From: Verrucomicrobiia bacterium | GTDB taxonomy: Bacteria > Verrucomicrobiota > Verrucomicrobiia > JABWAM01 | Direction of reading: 5' to 3' | Length of the DNA: 21,000 nt | NCBI GenBank assembly: GCA_013360985.1 | Contig: JABWAM010000010.1 | Coordinates: 1-21,000, forward strand | In this document: piece by piece, positions 19,433 to 21,000 of the stretch | How positions within the stretch are numbered: the stretch's first letter is position 1 | Layout of the letters: every line of letters begins with the position of its first letter | The notes under the pieces: model-generated | Database searches by the model: none | What the model was told of the DNA's origin: nothing | Seen by the model: only the letters and a program-made list of their open reading frames with translations | Position numbers and translations under genes: made by a program

Positions 19433-20300
19433 TTTTCTGAACCTCGCGTACCGGAGTTTCCACGCGATTCCCCGGCTCACGAACGCCCGGGGGATTCCGA
19501 CGAACGCAATCCATGGATTTCTCAACTCGGTGAATCGCTGGCTTGCGGATCTCCAGCCGTCGCGTCTCGCGATCGTCATGGACGGCGAACCGAAACGGCG
19601 GCTCGCGCGGCTGCCGCAGTACAAGGCGAATCGCCCGCCGACTCCTCCGGATCTGACGGTTCAACTCGATCGGCTGACGGAACTGTTTGCTCCGCTCGGC
19701 TGGCCGGTTCTCCGGGAAGCGGAGGAGGAAGCCGACGACTTGGGGGCGGCCTTGGCGCTCAAGGCGTCCGCCGCGGGGGAGGAGGCGCGCATCGCCTCGA
19801 ACGACAAAGACTTTCTCCAGGTGGTCGGCGATCGGATCAAAGTGCTGCGCGGTTCGGCGAAGGAGACGGTGACCGCCGATGCCGTCTGGGTGCGCGCGCG
19901 GTGGGGAATCGCGCCGGAACAGGTCGCCGACTTTCTCGCGCTTCTCGGCGATCAGGTGGACAACATCCCCGGCGTGCCGGGAGTGGGGGAGAAGACCGCT
20001 TCCGAACTCTTGCGGCGTTTCGGCGACCTCGATCGTCTCGCGGCGTCGGTTTCGGAGATCGAGCGGCCCGCTCTCCAAAAGAACTTGCGGGAGCATTTGT
20101 CGATCGCTTTTCGGAACCGTGATCTCGTGCGTTTGAAGACGGATCTCCCGCTTCCCTCCCTCGATGATTTCGGCTTGCGTCCGCCCGAGGATCCGTCCTT
20201 ACTCACTCTGCTCGCCGATCTCGATCTGAAGAGTCTCCACGCGCGCTACGCGAAGGAGATGGCCGCGCGGTCGGCGCCCCGGCAGGGGATGCTGTTTTGA
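19416..20300 (+). CDS. Stand-alone 5'-3' exonuclease (Pol I N-terminal-domain type)
   Basis: 294 residues with a good Shine-Dalgarno (GGAGG at 19406-19410) before ATG 19416. The PIN-like nuclease domain shows VVDFLNLAYRSFHA (first metal Asp), VMDGEPKRRLARLPQYKANR, AEEEADDLGAALA and IASNDKDFLQ (acidic cluster). The helix-hairpin-helix (H3TH) block is LLGDQVDNIPGVPGVGEKTA. This is the FEN-like domain that removes RNA primers and nicks flaps. There is no polymerase domain: the protein ends at about the length of the exonuclease alone. coaE starts 41 bases downstream. Confidence 0.94.
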   Translation: MLLVVDFLNLAYRSFHAIPRLTNARGIPTNAIHGFLNSVNRWLADLQPSRLAIVMDGEPKRRLARLPQYKANRPPTPPDLTVQLDRLTELFAPLGWPVLREAEEEADDLGAALALKASAAGEEARIASNDKDFLQVVGDRIKVLRGSAKETVTADAVWVRARWGIAPEQVADFLALLGDQVDNIPGVPGVGEKTASELLRRFGDLDRLAASVSEIERPALQKNLREHLSIAFRNRDLVRLKTDLPLPSLDDFGLRPPEDPSLLTLLADLDLKSLHARYAKEMAARSAPRQGMLF

Positions 20301-20341
20301 CCATCTGCCGGTTTTCACGCTTCCCTCCTTTCCAGTTTCGC

Positions 20342-20968
20342 ATGAGTGTTTCCGCCTCCTCCCGCGCCGGCGTCGTATGCCTGACCGGCGGAATCGCTTC
20401 GGGCAAGAGCCGCATCGCGCGCTGGTTTATGGAACGCGGATGGACCGTGATCTGTTCGGATGAGATCGTCCACGAGCTTTATCGGGCGGGGCAGCCCGTG
20501 GCGGCGGCGGTGCAGAAGGAGTTCGGGGAGGCGGTCCTCGCCGCGGATGGTTCGGTAGATCGCGCGCGCCTCGGGCGAATCGTCTTCGACGACGAGACGA
20601 AACGCCAACGGCTCAACGCGCTCGTGCATCCCGCGGTGCGCGAGGTCTGGCGCGCGCGCGCGCAACGCGCGGCCGCCGACGGACACGCGGTGATGAGCGT
20701 CATTCCTCTGGCGTACGAGGCGGGGGTTGCTTCGGAGTTTGACCAGGTGTGGGTGGCGGCCTGCACGCCGCGGACCCAGGAGACGCGGCTCATGGGCCGC
20801 GGGCTGGATCGTACGGCGGCTGCGAAGCGGTTGCGCGCGCAAATCCCGTTGCAGGAGAAGGTGGATCGCGCGGACCGCGTGATCTGGAATGACGGCCCCT
20901 GGGAGCGCGCCGTCGAACAGTGCGCGCGGCTCGACCGCGAGCATCGAGGGGAAGGACGCCGGCCATGA
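20342..20968 (+). CDS. coaE: Dephospho-CoA kinase
   Basis: 208 residues from ATG 20342. It phosphorylates the ribose 3'-hydroxyl of dephospho-CoA in the last step of coenzyme A synthesis. The P-loop GGIASGKS (residues 16-23) is intact and is followed by SDEIVHELYR, LNALVHPAVREVW and VIPLAYEAG, all CoaE signatures. The frame is open from TTG 20297, but the N-terminal residues before Met20342 have no similarity to the family. The stop overlaps the next start codon (ATGA). Confidence 0.96.
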   Translation: MSVSASSRAGVVCLTGGIASGKSRIARWFMERGWTVICSDEIVHELYRAGQPVAAAVQKEFGEAVLAADGSVDRARLGRIVFDDETKRQRLNALVHPAVREVWRARAQRAAADGHAVMSVIPLAYEAGVASEFDQVWVAACTPRTQETRLMGRGLDRTAAAKRLRAQIPLQEKVDRADRVIWNDGPWERAVEQCARLDREHRGEGRRP

Positions 20969-21000
20969 ACGCAGGCGATTCCGATTCGGCGCTCGGCGCG
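20965..21000 (+). CDS. Start of the next gene, possibly transcription terminator Rho
   Basis: ATG 20965 overlaps the coaE stop, and twelve codons (MNAGDSDSALGA) are open to the window edge. The peptide is too short for similarity. The guess at rho rests on gene order only: in Chlamydia polA, coaE and rho are neighbours in this order. Treat the function as inference. Confidence 0.45.
   Translation, partial: MNAGDSDSALGA

Overview
The window is a GC-rich (roughly 65% by eye) bacterial chromosome segment. It consists mostly of housekeeping and cell-envelope genes, with one accessory stretch at about 6.5-10.4 kb. A futalosine-pathway menaquinone gene (mqnE), GTP cyclohydrolase IB (folE2), a Gram-negative heptose gene (rfaE2), and an exonuclease-coaE-(probable rho) order resembling the polA-coaE-rho order of Chlamydia all suggest a Gram-negative member of the PVC superphylum, most likely Verrucomicrobiota. 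That placement is inference. Shine-Dalgarno sequences are weak or absent before most genes.

Layout. 1-169 (-): 5' part of ribD, cut by the window edge. 250-4872 (-): large subunit of glutamate synthase (gltB). 4873-5190: divergent intergenic region with a perfect hairpin. 5191-6531 (+): TIM-barrel glycoside-hydrolase-like protein. 6532-10400: accessory island. It holds a gene-overlapping pair that looks like a type IV (AbiE-like) toxin-antitoxin module, with a PD-(D/E)XK plus winged-helix protein followed by a nucleotidyltransferase. A symmetric four-half-site palindrome lies over the start of the pair. A third small gene follows, then a ~300-bp repeat, then the C-terminal remnant of a second AbiEii-type toxin on the opposite strand.

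10403-13604 (-): FAD-dependent oxidoreductase, folE2 and a UDP-glucuronate-epimerase-like protein. 13738-14889 (+): mqnE. 15058-15345: second, inverted copy of the repeat. 15329-18306 (-): Gfo/Idh/MocA oxidoreductase, purN, rfaE2 and an SRPBCC protein. 18513-21000 (+): rpe, a small ORF, a stand-alone 5'-3' exonuclease, coaE, and the first codons of the next gene (probably rho).

The most interesting parts are the AbiE-like operon with its operator-like palindrome, and the two diverged inverted copies of a MITE-like repeat. Each copy lies between convergent genes and contributes codons or stops to the neighbouring reading frames.
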